Source of the DNA: Flaveria trinervia | Lineage: Eukaryota; Streptophyta; Magnoliopsida; Asterales; Asteraceae | Length of the DNA: 64,000 nucleotides | Reading direction: 5' to 3' | NCBI GenBank assembly: GCA_025506515.1 | Contig: CM046452.1 | Coordinates: 103,274,559 to 103,338,558 of the forward strand | Shown: positions 11,019 to 24,070 of the stretch, in pieces | Layout: every line of letters starts with the position of its first letter | Position numbering within the stretch: the first letter of the stretch is position 1 | Made by a program: the position numbers and the translations under genes | The notes under the pieces: model-generated | Database searches by the model: none | What the model was told of the DNA's origin: nothing | What the model saw: only the letters and a program-made list of their open reading frames with translations

Positions 11019-11998
11019 TAAATACATGTATATTAACCCTTATATTATATCTTTTACAGTTACAACATACACAGTTATCTAATTTACTCCCGGGACAACT
11101 TCGTATATCCCTTTTTAAATCTTATTAATTACATATTTACTTGACTATCAATTAAATTCTTATGTATCTCTTCCCTTAATAAAAGTAAATTCATATTTAT
11201 CAATTTTATTATATATTTGTTGAAAAATAATTTATAAACTATTTTATTCTCATTTATGTAGACCTTGAAAATTTTTAAATGAATTATATTAAATAGAGTT
11301 GTTAATCATTTTTTATCTTGTTGCAACGTCATCTAGAACATTAAAGACTTATAGCTCGTGAATTAGAAAAGGGTTTGGTTATTTGGATGCCTCAAAATAA
11401 AAAAAAATAACACACCAAAATATATATATACGGTTTGTATAGCCCAATATGTGTCGTAGAGTGGGTTCGTATAGCCCTATACAGGGCGTATAACCATATA
11501 CGTGTCTATACTATAGGGTATATGGAGTGTATAGCTCTCTGAAACCCCTTTGAATTTTCCTTGTTTTTTGTGTATTCAACCATATAGAGGGTGTCAATTT
11601 ATCTAGGTGTGTTGTGTCTCTGTATTAGAACCCTTACAAAAATAAGTAAAATCTTAACCGAGTCCAATTCTAGTTGCATCCAACCTATTACAAAAGAAAA
11701 CACTTGAAAAAACACAAGAAACACACACAAATAATTATATAAATGGTTTGCAGGAATCGGTCCCATAGATTGCACCCAAGAAAACACACACACAATTGTT
11801 ACTTTTTACATAAAATAAAATTAACACCACAAACCGTATAAATAGTCAAAACAGAACAATATAAACTGTCAAACCGCCAAACCATCGTTTGCTTATAAAT
11901 CTTGGTCGAATCAGACCATAAACACCCCTAGGTGTCGTTTTCAAATGCGATAAGCTAGTTCTTTGTAACACGATGGTTCTCTAATATGTGACGTGTAA

Positions 11999-13473
11999 GA
12001 GCATTCACAATAGAACTCCCATGCCCATCCCATCTTTAAATTTCAGGAGAAATATTAATACTTTGTGTTATTTGACTCCTATATTATATCTTCATCACTA
12101 TCCGCATCTCCTAAATTTTCAAGAAAAACCAAAATACTGTTTTTTATTTGAAGGATCACTATTCATCTTCATATATATTTTTTACTATTATTTGTGGGTG
12201 GCTGTGAGTAAAAAAAATAAAATAAAAAATAAAATAAAAAGTGTTACAAATGAAATGAGTGAATTGTAGTTTATGTACTTTAAGTTTTTTTAAAATTTTA
12301 CATATTGTCCTTTAACTTTATAAATTACAACAAACATCCCTTATTTTAAAACTTGTCATGGTTTTAATCATTTACACTAATAGGCATTAGATTTTTCTGT
12401 TAGTTGTATGTAAAATGACCAAATTGCCCCTTATATTTAAAAAAAAATAAATCATTGTTCAGAATTAAAGTTAAAAACATTAAATATTAAAACCGCCATC
12501 ATCAATAACTCTACCCCCATCCAATGACGCTTCCCCATTCTAAATTCCAGATCATGAGGAATTTGGATGATGTTTTCCGGCTAAACTATTAGAACACCAA
12601 TCACCCCTCTCTAGCGACAATCACCACCGCACAACTGCACCCAACACCACTATTACTAGCCTCGACGCAGGCACCATCGAAGGCCCGCCTTTCACTGTCG
12701 TATTGCACCCATCGAAGACTACCAACATCCATCATCCTCTTCACCGCACTACCTAAACCATCGTCCCACCACAATTACCTCATTTTCCATTAATGATCCT
12801 AATCAGACCACCAGACAAAGACAATGATTAGCACCACTAATCACTGATTTACCCTCGACAAAGACAATGATTAGCACCACTAATCACTGATTTACCCTCC
12901 TGACATCCCTCGTCGATTCTACCTCCTTCTTCCAAACAGAAAAATCGAGAGAAAAGCTTATGTTGTTGTGACTTTTTATTGGTCGCAAGCCAAATCAGAG
13001 AGTTGCAAAAGTTTAGATTTGAGATGGATGTTGATTTCTTGCATTTGGTGGGCGTAAGATAGTATTGTGATAGTAAAATATACTAGCATAACTGATCTGA
13101 GCTTGTTTTCTCACAAGAGGAATGTGGTTGTGGTTGTGGTTGTGGTGGTGTTGGTTGTGGTGTGGGAGAGCGTAGTTTAAGGGTGATTTAGAGTAAATTA
13201 CGGTTTTTGTCATTTTAAGGGTAATTTGGTCATTTACAATAACAGAAAAATCTAACGACTGTTAGTGTAAAAGACTAAAAACCATGATAAGTTTTCAAAT
13301 AAAAGATGTTTGTTATAATTTATAAAGTTAATGGATAAAAAGATGAACATTGAATAAACTTAAAGGACAAAAACTATAATTTACTCAAATGAAATATAAA
13401 TTTAAGAGAGGGTGATTTTCAAGTGAATTATTCATATTGATTATTGGGAATGAATATATACTCTAAAATGCTC
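11999..13473. mobile_element. PIF/Harbinger-like MITE, TSD TAA, with a nested MULE MITE
   Basis: The left end starts GAGCATTCACAATAGAACTC after TAA (11996-11998), and the right end, read on the minus strand, is GAGCATTTTAGAGTATA followed by TAA (13474-13476). The left end is close to that of the 7943 element. The internal 12257-13386 is a second element inserted later, so the original MITE was about 340 bases. Confidence 0.6.
12257..13386. mobile_element. Mutator-like MITE with long TIRs and 9-base TSD
   Basis: The terminal inverted repeats are about 180-190 bases, beginning GAGTGAATTGTAGTTT on the left and GAGTAAATTATAGTTTTTGT on the right. They are flanked by perfect 9-base duplications AAATGAAAT (12248-12256 and 13387-13395), diagnostic of Mutator-superfamily insertion. 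The interior is C/A-rich with many CACC triplets and no transposase, in the style of a Pack-MULE or MULE-MITE. The related element at 58382-59562 shares the GAGTAAATTAC terminus and inner TIR motifs such as TTTTTCTGTTA and ATTACCCTT. Confidence 0.85.
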
Positions 13474-13758
13474 TAAGCCCAGTTTATCGAGTGCAAGAAA
13501 CGTAACGGGCTTGTCATAATGGACCATTTTAGTGCTGTAGGCCAACAACAAGTAGACATATTGATAGCCGATAGGTGAGTATTAAAATACCCATTCACGA
13601 GTCTTCGATTACAAGTTAGTTGGACTCATATCATAAACATAACTTAAATTGAGATTAAAACTAACTCATGTTACTCTTAAATTTGTGATAGAATGTGACT
13701 GGGCACAGGACAAATGGTACTTATCCACAGACCAAATTCCATTTGAAAATAATAATAA

Positions 13759-13789
13759 TTAGGATGATTCTCCGGCGCGTTGCGCCGGA
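13759..13789 (-). mobile_element. Helitron-like 3' terminus with strong hairpin
   Basis: On the minus strand the sequence reads TCCGGCGC-AAC-GCGCCGGA, a perfect 8-base stem (13771-13789), then nine bases, then CTAA (13759-13762) followed by T. This matches the Helitron rule of a GC hairpin about 10 bases before CTRR. The element would extend to higher coordinates, but its 5' TC end was not located. Confidence 0.5.
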
Positions 13790-16354
13790 ATTTTCATTTG
13801 AACTGTATGTTCATATACGAACACTAAGCTAGTAAAATGTTTTATAAATGACCTAACAGTAATGTTGTGATATTACATTGTGATATATTACAATGATTCA
13901 AAAATAGAACATTCAACTCATTTTGAGTTCATGTTGAGCCGCTCTCAGCATAGAGCATCATAAATCACAACTATAAATTCCATTTGCTTTGCAATAGAAA
14001 AATTCAAGAACATGAGTTTTCTTAGACACCATATATCATAGAAACATTTTTTTTCTTTAAAATCATAATGTTTTAGTTATAGAAAGAATGATAACATTCT
14101 TTAATTCTAAGACAAAATCATTATGACAAATTAACTTAAACATTTAATATAAAAAATTTACAATCTATTTTTTTGTGTTTTTAATCATGTAGCAAAGTGT
14201 TTGATGCCTAATTGAATTTTGATGAATTTATAATCTCGTGTAACCGCGTTTAATGTCAATCCAAACAACTAACAGAATTACCGACATGAACATTTTAAGA
14301 CTCACTGAATTAGTAGTGATGTCAAATGATTGAAGTTCTTCCGATGTAGGAGGTATTATTGAACATGTCTTACATTTTGTGTTGGGGTGCGGATGTTGAC
14401 GAAAGTTCTTCGTATTCATTTCTAGTCTCTTTTGCCTATTTTCTATAATCCAAAAAGGAACAACCCGTGCTCGTCTTTAGTCCATGGAATTCCGACAGAT
14501 CATCAATATTGAGATGACTATTAGTTTAATCTATCAATTTTCATTGATAAACTATTAGCTAAGAATTTGACAAATAACAAAACCTAGGTCATGACAAGAA
14601 CAATCAATCTTCATCCAGGTACACAAATCTTACCAAATGCTAGAAATTATATATGAACTTATCATGATTTTGGTGATACATAACTACCACACATAATGAC
14701 AACCTAGCTTTTATTCATTTGCATAAAGATTTTGATATGTTTAACAATCTCTTAATCAAACTCTTTGGTTATTGACTCATGACTGCAACATTAATTTGGA
14801 GACTATTGAGAGATCTGTAGGTTCGTATTGTGTAACCCTTGGTGCAGAAGTATTTATGATCACTTTTGGGATCATTTTCAAATTACTATGTTTTCTCTAA
14901 GAAAATAAAATAAGCTCAAGCAGGTCAATATTATTTGTGTTATGAGTTATGACCCATCAAAACACGAAAACCCAGTTCAGTAGTTGAAAGTGAAACCATC
15001 TCAATCAATATGCCATCAATATAAAATGATGAAACTACATTGCATCCAACATAGTGATATCGAAAGGAATCAAGAAGGTCACACTCACAAACCTTGCAGG
15101 TGTTCGGAACACCTTTGCTCACAAACCATGGTGTACATCGTTTTTTGGTTGCCAAACCTGGAGGAGATTTTCGCCCGTTGCCACCCAAGCCCACTGTCTC
15201 CCATCAGAACCCTAGATCACCAGGGGGCTTGAACATTGATGAACATACCAAAGATTTGCTGTTGTTTGGCCGCCGGCAACAAATGAACCGAGATGATTGA
15301 TAAACGTGAAGGCGAATGTAAGTTGCAATACCTGATCATTCGCACCTATTTTCTTCCATAACTTTTGACAAATCTCTAGAACAAAATCAGGTGTTGAATC
15401 TGTTGGAGTTTTCACAAATCAAAGCAATTAAGATAGTTGAACAACTTTCATGGTGTTTATGCATGCTAACTCATGAAGCCCAAATAGAAACTTAGGTGAC
15501 TTCATGAAGATTTTTATGGATTCCCGAACTTATCATTGAAGATTGACTCCCTCTTCTCTAACAACCATCTCCCACCGGAGCACCATCACCATCCATCGAT
15601 ATCATCATAATGGAGGAGGTGGGTTTTGTTTTGCAAGCCATGGCCAGCACCGATGGTGCAACGCCGGACCTAAAGGTTTTATTTCGGGTCTCTTTTAACT
15701 CTCTACCAACATTGAATGCACGTGGAATAATGTTTGAAACATGCTTAATACGCGTGTCAAACTCAACACATAAAATTGCATCAGAAGCATCACAACCGTA
15801 GATTCAAAATAAACGATTTAGATTCTTAATTCACTATTCATTTCATTGTACTTTAATTATAGAGTAATTTTTTAATTTGTATTCATAAAATTCTAAGTTA
15901 CAATTTCTTTGGAAAATAAAACATACATTGTTGGATATTGGCTAATACTATCACTTGTTGGTTGAGAAGTTCAAGAAATTGCCCTGCGACAGTGATTTTA
16001 TCTATTTTAAAGATGATTCTCTATGAAATATTTGTGTTAGAGATTTATACGGTTTCACAAAGTGTAATATTATTACTTTTATTTCGATTTGATTCGATTT
16101 GAAATAAAAACATAACGTCCTTTCAAGAACTAACGAGCTTCTTCCTTCATGAAGCTCTGATACCAAATGAAAACATTTACAAAGAAGATGAATTTGAATG
16201 TATTGTTGCTAACTAAAGAAACTAGACTTGTTAACCATTACTTATAACAACACAACGAACTATTTACATTTCTAGTCCATCTACTATCATGGAATTACAA
16301 AATACAACAAACTAACATAATTAAGCTCCAAAGTGTGTTTTCAATTATCAAAGT
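13790..16354. other. Intergenic stretch with possible captured coding fragments
   Basis: No complete gene was recognised. Between about 14940 and 15420 there is less AT-rich sequence with coding-like character: on the minus strand LEICQKLWKKIGANDQVLQL (about 15360-15300) and KKRCTPWFVSKGVPNTCKVC (about 15150-15090). I could not assign these to a family. They may be gene fragments carried by the Helitron whose 3' end is at 13759. The rest is AT-rich. Confidence 0.4.
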
Positions 16355-19300
16355 TTACAAATGGTGCACAAAATCACTTATTTGACCCAAAAAGAGCTTC
16401 AAAATCTTTATACATCGCTTTTGGTTTCGACTTCGAATCCGTGGATGTCTGTGAAGAACTCCCGCTTCTCTTCCCGCTCCAAAACCGCTCCATTTAGTCC
16501 GACTACTCGACGGGTCGGTTGGTGGCGTTCCACCCCCGGCTCCGTCCCTGCTAAAACTAGACTTAGCCAAATCTCTCAACTGCTTCATCCATGGCCGATC
16601 CGCCAGCACCTCAGCAGCCACCGGGGTATCATCACGCCGCTGTGGTTTTAATGGGAACTGACTCTCAATGTTTTTCATCAACTTAATGGGGACAAAAAGC
16701 AGGAGAACCCCCCATGATGCTACTTTCAAACCCATGCACAAAGACTTATTATTAGGGTCAAGTTGTTTTATCTGACAGATCAAAGAGTTCCATTCGTTCA
16801 AGATTTGAGTGACGAATGCAGCTAAAAACAAACAAAGCATCGCGATCCCAATCTTGGTCTGATCATGGGTTGAAAGAGTCTTCCTCAAAAGAACCAAACA
16901 AATGGCAAAGATCGCAACTTGACTCGAAACAGAAATGATCTCCACCAGTTGAACCTTTTTCTTGATAAACGGTTTCTTGAGGACCATGAAAAACAGTTGA
17001 AATGAAGTAACACACAGTAATGTTATCGTGGGTGTCTCAGAATACCTGTTTCTTGAATATATACCCACCAAGATTCCTAAAGTAACCCGCTTGATCGATT
17101 CAAGAAAAATGTAGTAGATTCTTAATATCCCAAATACCCTTTGAACAAAGGGTGCTTCTGCATCTTCGTTTTCATCGTCCGATGCGATGATGTTGTTACT
17201 GGTGGTGTTATAATCCAACCCTCCAGTAATCTGGGAGAGCATGTATTTTGGTGGTCCTCTTAGGTCTTCAAAAAGGGGGCCTAAGATGGTTAGCCATTTG
17301 GAACTTGAGGGGTTGATCCATGTCCATTGGCATCGCTTTCCAGGGCCCAAAGTTACCTTAACCAGTGTCTGGTACCAATGCATTTTCTGATCTTCATGAT
17401 GAACCTCTTTGTATTGAAGCAGCTTACTGCATGATATTCCAAAAGAAAGGAACATAAACAATGCTAGGATTAGGAAAAACACGGTTCCTAGTATAAAAGT
17501 ACCGACCGCAATCCCTAAAGCAGATCCGCCTGCAAAAACCAAACATAAAGTTAGATTTCTGAGGTCAAACAGACTATATGTGGGACCAAATATTGTTATG
17601 GGATTCAATGTTTCAAGAAATTGTGCAAGTACCATAGCAACCATAAACAAGTTGAAAAGTCCCCATGATGAGGTGGTAAAAATAATTATGTAAAATTTGG
17701 TTTGAACTTGAAAGTCAAAGTACAAATTACCTTTGAGTACAGATGCTGAGGCTGCAGAAACACATGGTACTGCAAGAATTACCAGAAAGATTTCAAATCT
17801 TGGGAAAATGACTGAGACATGAGGGTTTTCTTTCCCTTTTTTCTTTCTAAGTTTCAGTATAAGGAGGAGCAGGATATGCAGAATAATCAAACCGCCGCTC
17901 ATGACCACCAGCCAAAACATACTCCGTTTGAAATCCGTCCACCTGAATAAATAATCCATGTTCAGTCGATAAACTCGAAACAATATTTGTAAGCAGTTTA
18001 TTATAACATACCCGTGTGAATCATTCGAATCAGCAATATATTCAGCTTCAGGCTGCATGTTTTGGCTCTGCGTATACAAACTGCCATTAGAAACATTGAC
18101 ACAAAAGAAAAGAACAAAATTATTGGGGAATAAGAACCAACTAACCTCAAAAAACGATTTGTACTCCATCGCAGTAAGTGGCAATCCATAAAGTGAGTCC
18201 AGTTTGCCAAGATTTGTGGCAGTAATTCGAGCTCCAGAAACACCAGTTCTAGAACCGTATGAATGTGGATTCATAGGCCAAACGGGTGTCACGTAACCAC
18301 GTTCCCATGGGAGTTTGAAATACGGGATACTCCATCTTAAACCCTTAACAAATTCACTATACTCGATGGGTAAAGGAACCGCTAACCATCCAGATAAAGC
18401 AAAAATTTGAATGTGGCATACAAGTCGCTGATTTCATGAAGCAAACAATCCAATAAGGATCTTTCCGGAAGTAAAAGTGTCTGAAAGTTAAGAAACTAAC
18501 TTACAAAAAGAACTCTTGCTGGACTTGTCGTTAACAATGGCGATGGGGTTGCAAATGCTCCATAGTTCTGGAGGGAAGCTGTGGAAACAGTGAGCAGGGT
18601 TGCAACAATAGCAGTCAACACGAAAGCAGCAGTTGCAGAGCTGGAAAGCACCAAGGATGCAGCCGGTACAGAATCTGTAACAGGTTTATTAGTCGTGTAG
18701 ATTCATGATGTATAACTAGATCAAGATTCAAGAAATGAATTCATACAGTGAAAAAACCGTAAGACATTAGATGCTAAATTCTTGTTTCCAGCAATATCTA
18801 TAGTTACGTTTTCAGGAACATGCACTATCACCCATTCTTCTGTTGGTTTAATCTTGACTTTGTAGACACTCTTACTTATTTCATGAAATCTGCACAAAAT
18901 CATGTGAAACAGAAGTCAAAAGTTATATGATCAAAACACAAATCCAAAGAAGAAAGACTCACCCTTTCATTTGTCCTCCAGAAACAGATAACTGAGATGA
19001 GTTAAATTCAAAAATAGGCTTCACGAACTTAATTATCACAGGGATAAGCTTCTCTTCGGTCCTCATATGCGCTGTCGAGCTTAATCTAACATCAGGCCGT
19101 TGAGTATCTACACATAACAAAATCTTACACAGATTCCATTAGAACAAGCTATACCTCAATGTTTTAACTCAAAGCTACTACAGTTTAAGTACAAATTCTT
19201 TAGTTTACCAAAAAGAAATGTAACTGGTGCAACAGATGAAACCGGGGTGCCTTGTCTGGTTAAGAGTAATCCTGAGTCAAGCCTTGTGGTGACGATGGCG

Positions 19301-21639
19301 ATATCGGAAATATCTACAAACTGAAACCCGAATCTTCGGTTTCCAAGGCTTTCATTATTACTGGTGGCTAATACAAGTGATCCTTGACTAACTTTTAGTG
19401 ATTTCAAGACTTCTGTTGATGAGTTGACTATAGGCTCAGTAAAATACAAGTACAACTTTAAGTTCTTGTAGTTGTTAGTCACTTGAACCGATCTAACATT
19501 ATTATCGAGTTGTACTAGTTGTTCGGGTACATGAGTCCTCAGGTCAACATATACATTTCTTCTGTCTGTAAAATCAATCATTCAACAAGTGAGCATACTT
19601 ACTTTTTGAGTCACACTACCCGCTTTTTACTTGTAAAACTGGTATCAATTATGCTAATAATTTGAAGCATAATGTATATGATTCAATGTATTTGTTATAC
19701 CATTCAATCTACATTCTTTGGTTCTTCATGGAATTAAAGAATCTGAAACAATTTTAGATTTTCAAATCACTCTGTTTGACCTTTTAAGGGAATCAGTCTC
19801 ACCAAAATGAACCAAGAATCTGGAACCTGTGGTTCGTGCGAATTGATTCCCAGCAGCATCGCTACAATAATATTTGTCTGTTACTAGCACTACTCTTCCA
19901 TACTCAACGTCTGTAGATAAATTCACTGAAATAGAATATTCAAGATTCATCTTGATGGTTTTTAGACTGTTTGGAATAACTTGGCCTTGACCATAAACAA
20001 GAAGCTGCAAGTAAAAGACACTTGGATCAAATTTATAACCAAAAGATATGAAACCATATACCTACTGACACCACTAGGAAGCACCCACTTACGTTGCACT
20101 TATTTGCAGATAAACACCCAAAACCACTACCACCACTGCAGGGTTCACTAAAAGATATATACACAGAAACTCGTGTGGCATTTGTGAAGGATTTTGATGC
20201 TGTAACATATGCTGTTGGGGGAACAGTGTCTGCAGGGCCAATGAGTATATATTGTTAAATTTGTGTCATGATTACAGTTACCAGTTTAAACTAGTAAGAC
20301 GAAGGAGAGTAAGTAACCAATGGTCCAGTTATAGGTAGCACAACGGGTCAGACGAGAGCTGGTGCTGCACACTTCAAATGTATGATTCCCATCTTGCAGT
20401 TTGGTGTAAGAAATTTCTCCAGATGAACAATTTGATGGCATGAGATCATCTAACTGCATGCAAGCATATAAGAATATATTTATGTTTTGTAATAAATAGC
20501 ACTTTGTATGGGTGGTGAAACAAGTGGGGTGCGGCGGGTAACATGTAAAAATGGATTAGAGTTCTAACAGGTTGTTCTTAGTAAGAATGAAAATGAATCG
20601 GGTTGGGTTGATCTCAAAAAAACTTTTTTGTCCATCTTTCTATGTTTAATTAACCGATTCACGAACAAACGTGCCTAGTATATCACACTCATCGCAAAGC
20701 TAATAGATGACTTGCTAAAAGAATAGTTCTACAATAACAATATAATATTTTATTTGGTTCTATAAAACACGATCCAAATTTATGGAAATTGTAGAAATCA
20801 ACACCATTACTGATTTGCCATAAGAACAGCTCGAATTGCAGTTTTTTGAGTCTCATCCTGTTAAATTTGTTAAATCAAAAAATAACAATCCCAATTCTTT
20901 AGAATGATTCCTCAGTTTCAAAACTAAAGGCAAACTTTTGACTTTTCTGGTCAAACGAGCTCAACAATAATCCAAACAGACACAAATCTGATCAATTGCA
21001 TGTTTGACAACAAGATTTAAGACACTTCTCAAAATGGGCTGTCCCAATTCCAAAGCCATGCAAGAACACAATTGCATGTGCTACAATATTTATGATTCTA
21101 CAGGCCATATACTAAGATGTCAGTTTTCCTGAATTGGGTCATAGACTTTTTGGGTCTTAATTTAATCTTCAAGATAACTGCATGCGAATTTCGTTAATAT
21201 AGTTAAAACTTTGAAGCTTTTTCAACTAATTATATCAACACCAAACATGATCTTGCAGATTACTGCTTACAGGGTCAGAACTGTACCAAGTTACAATCTT
21301 TTATACATTTATAGTCCAAGAAATAGAACAGGGAGGAGCAAATACTAAATAAACAGCACAGAACGTACAAACCTTGCAGCTGGAGGTACAATTGGTGCAA
21401 GAAAGGTCAGAATTACCAACTTGAAAAGCAAATGTAGGGGAGTGAAGATTGGAGATGAGTTCAGGTTTCTTGATTAACTTAACAGAAACTTCTGAGCTAT
21501 CACTCTTTACCTCCGTACACAATAACCCAACAATTAATACACAAATAACCCATGAATATGTGGTGAATCTCATTGTATTTCTTCGGGTCAGAAGCTGGAA
21601 TTTGAGTAGAGCAGCCATCAGAGAGTGATGTGAGGTCAT
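16355..21639 (-). CDS. Multipass membrane protein with Ig-like ectodomains (12 exons, C-terminal frame break)
   Basis: A long plant membrane protein of unknown function. Exons I infer, all phase-consistent: 21639-21373, 20453-20318, 20229-20093, 20004-19803, 19565-19209, 19107-18963, 18889-18747, 18674-18505, 18427-18146, 18067-18012, 17942-17731, 17529-16355. It begins with a signal peptide (SWVICVLIVGLLC; a second ATG at 21573 sits right before it). Then come Cys-containing beta-sandwich repeats resembling bacterial Ig-like domains (DTVPPTAYVTAS; DDLMPSNCSSGEIS; YYCSDAAGNQFA). The C-terminal half has about eight or nine membrane segments (e.g. FWLVVMSGGLIILHILLLLIL, FILGTVFFLILALFMFL). LGPGKRCQWTW is a likely conserved cytosolic motif. 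Near the end the frame slips at the A-run 16481-16484 (TTTT in the gene). With the break bridged the stop would be at 16374-16376 and the product about 1087 residues. I recall uncharacterised Arabidopsis relatives only, so no symbol is given. Confidence 0.8.
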
Positions 21640-24070
21640 GAGTGCTTGGAAATACGCCGATGCATGGCTGTAGTGTGTGGGGGTGAGAGAGAGTGGAGAT
21701 AAAATACTAGAGAAAAGTTAGAGAGAGAAAGAGAGAGTAAATGCTAGTGAACAACTGAACACTGAATGGGGAAATATGACTCATGATTCGGCCATCAATA
21801 CTGGGATAATTATGACCACAAATAATACAATTGTACAAGAAAACGGCACATTGATGTAAAACTGTAGAAGAGAACACAGGGATGAAAAACATTTAACTTT
21901 TCTAAAAATAGTTTGATGACATAATTTTTAAATTGTTCCTTTTCTTTTGCTAGAAGAGAAATCAGTGGAACACTTAGGATTGAAACTCATTTAATAATAA
22001 AATCAGTAGCTACATAAATATTATTTAATATAGATATAGATTTCAGGACATGAAAAAACACACAGGATTCTATTAGAGTTTACATGGCACGCAATGTTGG
22101 TTGAGCAGACAAAATGTAAGACACATAACATGCTTAGACAGCAAATTGTAGCAAGGACCGAGTGACTGGCCAATATCATTTTCTATTTAAAAAACTATAT
22201 GCTTATCAAATTTTAAAATTTGAGCTTTTAATTCAAACTTAATAAGATAGTTAGTTATAAATGAAGAAATTTTACGAATAGGGCGTAAACAAGTCAAATT
22301 GTTTGTGAGCTACTTAACAAGGGTTCATTAAAAGCACAAATCAAGCCTACTTGAACAAGCTTTAACCAAGCTTAAGCCTAACTTAAAACTCGTTGAATAA
22401 AGTTTTCGTCAATTTTTCTTACATTATATTAACCTCACGATCCTAAACAGGTTCATTCTTGTGTTAATATAATATATAATATATAATAATACTATTATAT
22501 AGATAAATTAAGATAAAGGAACTTAATAATAAATATTATGTTATATAATTATACACACACATTAAAATACTTAAATAATAGATAGATAATAAACAAATCG
22601 ATCTTTAAGTGAACTCGCATTGGAGACATAATATATGAAACAAGTCAAGCTTTGTTAAGTTACACGAGTTCCACTACCAAAGCGTAATCATAAGAACATA
22701 TCGGTAAAAATGTGTTAATCATAAATACGGAATCTTTGAGATATATCAATTAATAGATTATTAGGAATTGATTTGCATATTTTTTTGTGTTAGACATTTT
22801 AAGTCTTGAGAAAAAAATGAAAAAGGGCTAATTATTAATACGGAAGCACCTTTATTAAGTAATATTCCCTAAAAATATAAATAGGTTTCTTTTACATGGA
22901 TTAAATCCGTATTCCATACCAAAAGAATTTTTTTGTTATGTTTCCGAAGTGTAGAATTTAAGATGTAAAATAAAGTTAAGAGATTTAAGTGTCAATTCAG
23001 TGTCATTTTCTGCATGAGGTTTTGCTCGAAATCATTAAATGGTCTGCCAAGATAGCTGCTATTAGCAAAATATCATCTTCAGCATACATTCTAATGAATC
23101 ACTGGAGCTACAAACACAATAGAAGTTTTTAGCTATCAAATATAGTTTCTCCTAACTGTTTTCAAAGTTGAAACTCTGTCTGCTTGCAAACAATCTTTGA
23201 TGGAATCTTTCTATCTTGTGTGCGTATGCGTGTGGACGGGGGTGGGGTGGGAGTGGGGGGAGGGGCAAGACAACAAGGGAAGTGATAATGTTTAAGAGGC
23301 CAAAATAGAAAGATCCAACAATCATACTCAAAACCATTGCAAACTGACAACTTGCAAAAATGACAAAACATACAACAGAGGCCCTACATCTCATTTATTA
23401 CTGATGAGTAATAACTTCTATTTCTTTAACCGTACCTCACTTTTTTTAAGTTCAAGTTACTAGGGACCACTGTTACATGGTGACTCCAGGAAACCGAGGT
23501 GAGTTTGTAAAAATTAAAACAAGTTTGTTTTCTTTTTTCCTTTTTATCTTTTTTAACTTCCACTTTGCAAAGAATAGGTGTTTTCAAATGATCATGTGAC
23601 ATTACTGTCAGATAATTATATAGGTATCTTAACTAGTTGTTAACCAAGCCTAATGTAGACTGCTGAGAACTGTGGACTTTAAGGAGGACTTGAGAGACTA
23701 TCTGAATGCTTCCAAAATCATTGGCAAGTCCTGTTAATAATTTTAGCATGGTCCCCTATGTATATTATCACAAAAATATTAAAAGCACTTTCGCCACATT
23801 CATATTCAATAATGAAACCTCAGAATTTTCTCCGCCCTATCTATCATTTTCAACAAGATATTTCTATTTGCATCCTGTTTATGAAGAGACAAGTAGAACC
23901 AGTATCAATTTAACATGAAGATGAGAATATTGCTGAATATATACAAGTGAACCTTTGAGAAAGTTTTTATCTTAATAGCCAAGTGAATGTTCAAACATTC
24001 TAAATTTAAAAAATTATAGATATAAATATTAATTAATACATTAAGTAAATGTAGACTTACAAATATTAGA
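21640..24070. other. Intergenic stretch between membrane-protein gene and DPH7
   Basis: It contains the 5' flank of the membrane-protein gene (CT/GA-rich leader, 21680-21740), then AT-rich DNA without recognised genes. A G-rich tract at about 23230-23266 (GGGGGTGGGGTGGGAG and further G-runs) could form a quadruplex. Short ORFs here lack family features. Confidence 0.55.

Larger units (their letters stand above)
9796..11995. other. Intergenic AT-rich stretch with TAA microsatellite and Helitron-like ends
   Basis: No gene was recognised. Contents: an interrupted (TAA)n microsatellite at about 10305-10428, two Helitron-like 3' ends (listed separately), and a block at about 11430-11545 with repeated TATAGCCC/GGGCGTATA motifs. 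The two ORFs of 63-64 codons near 10.5 and 10.9 kb have no protein features. Confidence 0.6.

Noticed and set aside
23152..23394. 80-codon ORF at 23.2-23.4 kb
   Set aside because: The proline run comes from a G-rich tract on the other strand; no homology or splice context.
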